Source: Planctomycetota bacterium (GTDB taxonomy: Bacteria > Planctomycetota > UBA1135 > UBA2386). Taken from it: a DNA stretch of 8,347 nt. Where the stretch lies: assembly GCA_020425915.1 (NCBI GenBank), contig JAGQQZ010000459.1, positions 1-8,347 on the forward strand, read 5' to 3'. Position 1 is the first letter of the stretch. Each line of letters opens with the position of its first letter. A program made the translations under genes and the position numbers. The notes under the pieces are model-generated. The model made no database searches. It was given only the letters and a program-made list of their open reading frames with translations, and was not told the origin of the DNA. Shown piece by piece: positions 6,336-8,347 of the stretch.

Positions 6336-8347
6336 CTCGCCCTCGCATTCGTGAACGCGTGGGCGCTGTGGCTGCTGCCGCTGGCGGCGATCCCGATCGT
6401 CATCCACCTGCTGAACCGTCGACGCTTCCAAACCGTGCGGTGGGCGGCGATGGAGTTCCTCCTCGCGGCCGCGAAACGCAACCGGCGTCGGATGCGCATG
6501 GAGCAGTGGCTCATCCTGACCTTGCGCACACTCGCGGTGTTGCTCCTGGTCCTGCTCGTGGCACGACCGGAATTCGACGGTTCCCTGCTCGGGCGGGCGC
6601 GGGCTCACCACATCGTGTGCCTCGACGATTCGGCCTCGATGGAACACCGCGGCGCCGCCAGCACCGCGTTCGAGGACGCCGGTGAACGCATCGCTGCGCT
6701 CGCGACACGGCTATCGGCCCAGCGTGACGGCGATCTCTTCTCGCTCGTCGTCGGTTCGCAGCCGAATCGTCCGGTCCTCGCGGTCACCCCGGTGAACGCC
6801 GAGTTGCCAGCCAGGGTTCGGAGTGCGCTGGCGGGTCTCGAGGTCGGGGACACGCCGTTCGACCAGGCCACGGTGCTGGAGGGCATGAGCAAGCTCTTCG
6901 CCGAGAACGACGGGGCCGAACGCGCGAGGTTCTGGATCGCGACCGACTTCCGGCGACACGACTGGCTCGGCGCCGACGGTGGACCCGACCCGATCGTCGC
7001 GGAGTGGCTCGACCGACGGGATCCGGCGACCGAACACGTGACGCTGATGGTCGTCGGGCCGGACGATTCGGACAACTTGGCGATCGTCGCCGCGCGCTGC
7101 CTCGACCGGGTGTGCACGGTAGGGCTGCCGTTGACGTTCGGGTTCGACATCGAGAATCGCGGCCTTTCGATGTCCCCGGCCACGACCGTCCACGTCGAGT
7201 TCGACCACCGGAGCCGCACGAGCTTCGACGTCGCACCGCTCGGAGCAGGCGAGAAGACGACGCTCGAGTTCTCGCACACGTTCCATACGTCGGGAGATCA
7301 CGGTGTCGTCGCGCGCCTCGACGGCGACCGATTCTCGGTCGACGACACGAGAGCGACGACCGTCCGGGTGCGTGAGAGCTCGCGCGTGCTGATCGTCGAC
7401 GGCGACCCTGGCGACTCGCCGGAGGAATCCGAGACCTTCTACCTGCACGCCGCGCTCGAGATCCGCGGGGCGATCAGTTCCGGGATCGAGGTACGACTGA
7501 TCGGCGAACCCGAACTCGCCGGTATCGACGAGCAGGAGCTCGCCGGGTTCGACATGCTCTGGTTGTGCAACGTCGGTCGGCCGAGCGAGCAAGCTCTCGC
7601 GAGGATCGAGGCGTTCGTCCGCGCCGGCGGCGGCCTGGCCTGGTTCCTCGGCAATCAGATCGATCTCACGTACTACAACCGCGTGGCGTTCCGCGGGGGT
7701 GAGGGGGTGCTCCCGGCGCGTCTGCTCGAGATCTCGGGCGACATCGACGAGAAGCTGCCGGTCCACCTCGCTGCGAAGGACGATCCGATGTTCGCTCCGA
7801 ACACCGAGCAGATCGAATTGATGTTCGAGAAACTCGTGTCGGTCGGCCGTTTCGTCACCATCGACGAGGGATCGTCAACTCTGCACACTCTGCTCCGAGT
7901 CCAGGACGACGACGGTCCTCCGCTGCTGGCCGAACGCGACGTCGGCGCGGGACGCGTGTTCCTGTTCACGTCGAGCGCCGACGCGCACTGGAACTCGATG
8001 CCGGTCTGGCCGGTGTTCGTGATGACCACCGTGTCGATGCACCGCGCGGCAGCGAAGCCGCAGGACTCGGGCGAGTGGGACCTGACCCCGAGTGAGTCGG
8101 CGCGCTTCCGCGTCGACACCGGCGAGTTCCGCAGCGACGTCTCGGTCCGACCGTTGGCCGACGATTCGGAACCCGTGCGCACCTTCACGGCCGAAGCGGG
8201 CGCCGACGGTCAGATCGCCCGACTCGAGATCCCGATGCGCGAACTCGACGGCTACGGACTGTTCGAGATCGTCATGACGCGGCACGACGGTGGCACGCGA
8301 CGCCACCTCGTGAGCCGCAATTGTCACGCCGACGAAGGGCTCCTCGA
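6333..8347 (+). CDS. BatA-domain / vWA / GATase1-like membrane protein (3' end beyond window)
   Basis: 671 codons are open to the window edge with no stop. Residues 1-80 are the BatA (aerotolerance-type) N-terminal domain: a membrane helix at about 8-27, IHLLNRRR, a basic stretch KRNRRRMRM, then a second helix at about 58-77 ending ARPEF. Residues about 90-240 are a von Willebrand A domain. Its MIDAS is visible as D98-x-S100-x-S102, with T174 or T180 and D205 (in ATDFRRHDW) as further ligands. Residues about 245-348 look like a CARDB-type beta-sandwich (the DNLAIV and IENRG region). Residues about 350-565 are a GATase1-like flavodoxin-type domain starting VLIVDGDPGD, with AGGGLAWFLG at 431-440 where a catalytic Cys would be expected, so it is non-catalytic. 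Further beta structure follows. This matches a common planctomycetal family; the missing C-terminus often carries a final membrane helix. It is third in the overlapping operon and likely inner-membrane, with large periplasmic parts. Confidence 0.9.
   Translation, partial: MLALAFVNAWALWLLPLAAIPIVIHLLNRRRFQTVRWAAMEFLLAAAKRNRRRMRMEQWLILTLRTLAVLLLVLLVARPEFDGSLLGRARAHHIVCLDDSASMEHRGAASTAFEDAGERIAALATRLSAQRDGDLFSLVVGSQPNRPVLAVTPVNAELPARVRSALAGLEVGDTPFDQATVLEGMSKLFAENDGAERARFWIATDFRRHDWLGADGGPDPIVAEWLDRRDPATEHVTLMVVGPDDSDNLAIVAARCLDRVCTVGLPLTFGFDIENRGLSMSPATTVHVEFDHRSRTSFDVAPLGAGEKTTLEFSHTFHTSGDHGVVARLDGDRFSVDDTRATTVRVRESSRVLIVDGDPGDSPEESETFYLHAALEIRGAISSGIEVRLIGEPELAGIDEQELAGFDMLWLCNVGRPSEQALARIEAFVRAGGGLAWFLGNQIDLTYYNRVAFRGGEGVLPARLLEISGDIDEKLPVHLAAKDDPMFAPNTEQIELMFEKLVSVGRFVTIDEGSSTLHTLLRVQDDDGPPLLAERDVGAGRVFLFTSSADAHWNSMPVWPVFVMTTVSMHRAAAKPQDSGEWDLTPSESARFRVDTGEFRSDVSVRPLADDSEPVRTFTAEAGADGQIARLEIPMRELDGYGLFEIVMTRHDGGTRRHLVSRNCHADEGLL

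Noticed and set aside
6711..7766. Minus-strand open frame (351 codons) inside the BatA/vWA gene
   Set aside because: The opposite strand encodes clear vWA and GATase1-like motifs throughout; this frame is a shadow.

Overview
The window is GC-rich bacterial DNA. Its gene content (a BatA/vWA membrane protein, a catalytically bare prenyltransferase-type toroid protein, a PQQ-type propeller protein and a HEAT/propeller fusion, mostly with Sec-type signal peptides) is typical of Planctomycetota. That assignment rests on recognising families, not on a marker gene. There is no RNA gene, complete mobile element or CRISPR array.

Layout. At the left edge (1-81, minus strand) is the N-terminus of a gene that leaves the window. 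It starts with a CPHSDC zinc-ribbon-like motif. A 115-bp gap (82-196) holds two short dyads. The minus-strand gene at 197-2467 encodes a predicted exported 756-residue protein built only of repeats: HEAT-like helices, four small beta modules resembling LSm/SH3 barrels, and a six-bladed propeller of about 40-residue blades. A 102-bp divergent gap (2468-2569) holds an 11-bp hairpin and an A+T patch that could serve as a -10 box in both directions.

From 2570 to the right edge three plus-strand genes are packed with overlapping stop and start codons (ATGA at 5302-5305, TGATG at 6331-6335), so they almost certainly form one translationally coupled operon. They encode an exported TPR / PQQ-like propeller / TPR protein (911 aa), an exported alpha/alpha-toroid protein of the prenyltransferase/squalene-oxidase repeat family (343 aa), and a BatA-domain, vWA, GATase1-like membrane-anchored protein that is cut off at residue 671.

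How they may work together (inference): the operon joins an inner-membrane vWA protein with an intact metal-ion-dependent adhesion site to two exported repeat scaffolds, and the divergent gene adds a third. None shows an evident catalytic centre, which suggests an assembly, adhesion or envelope-quality apparatus. BatA/vWA genes often lie near MoxR ATPase and DUF58 genes in this phylum, and such genes may lie beyond the right edge. The individual families are known; the least familiar item is the HEAT + four barrel-like modules + propeller fusion.
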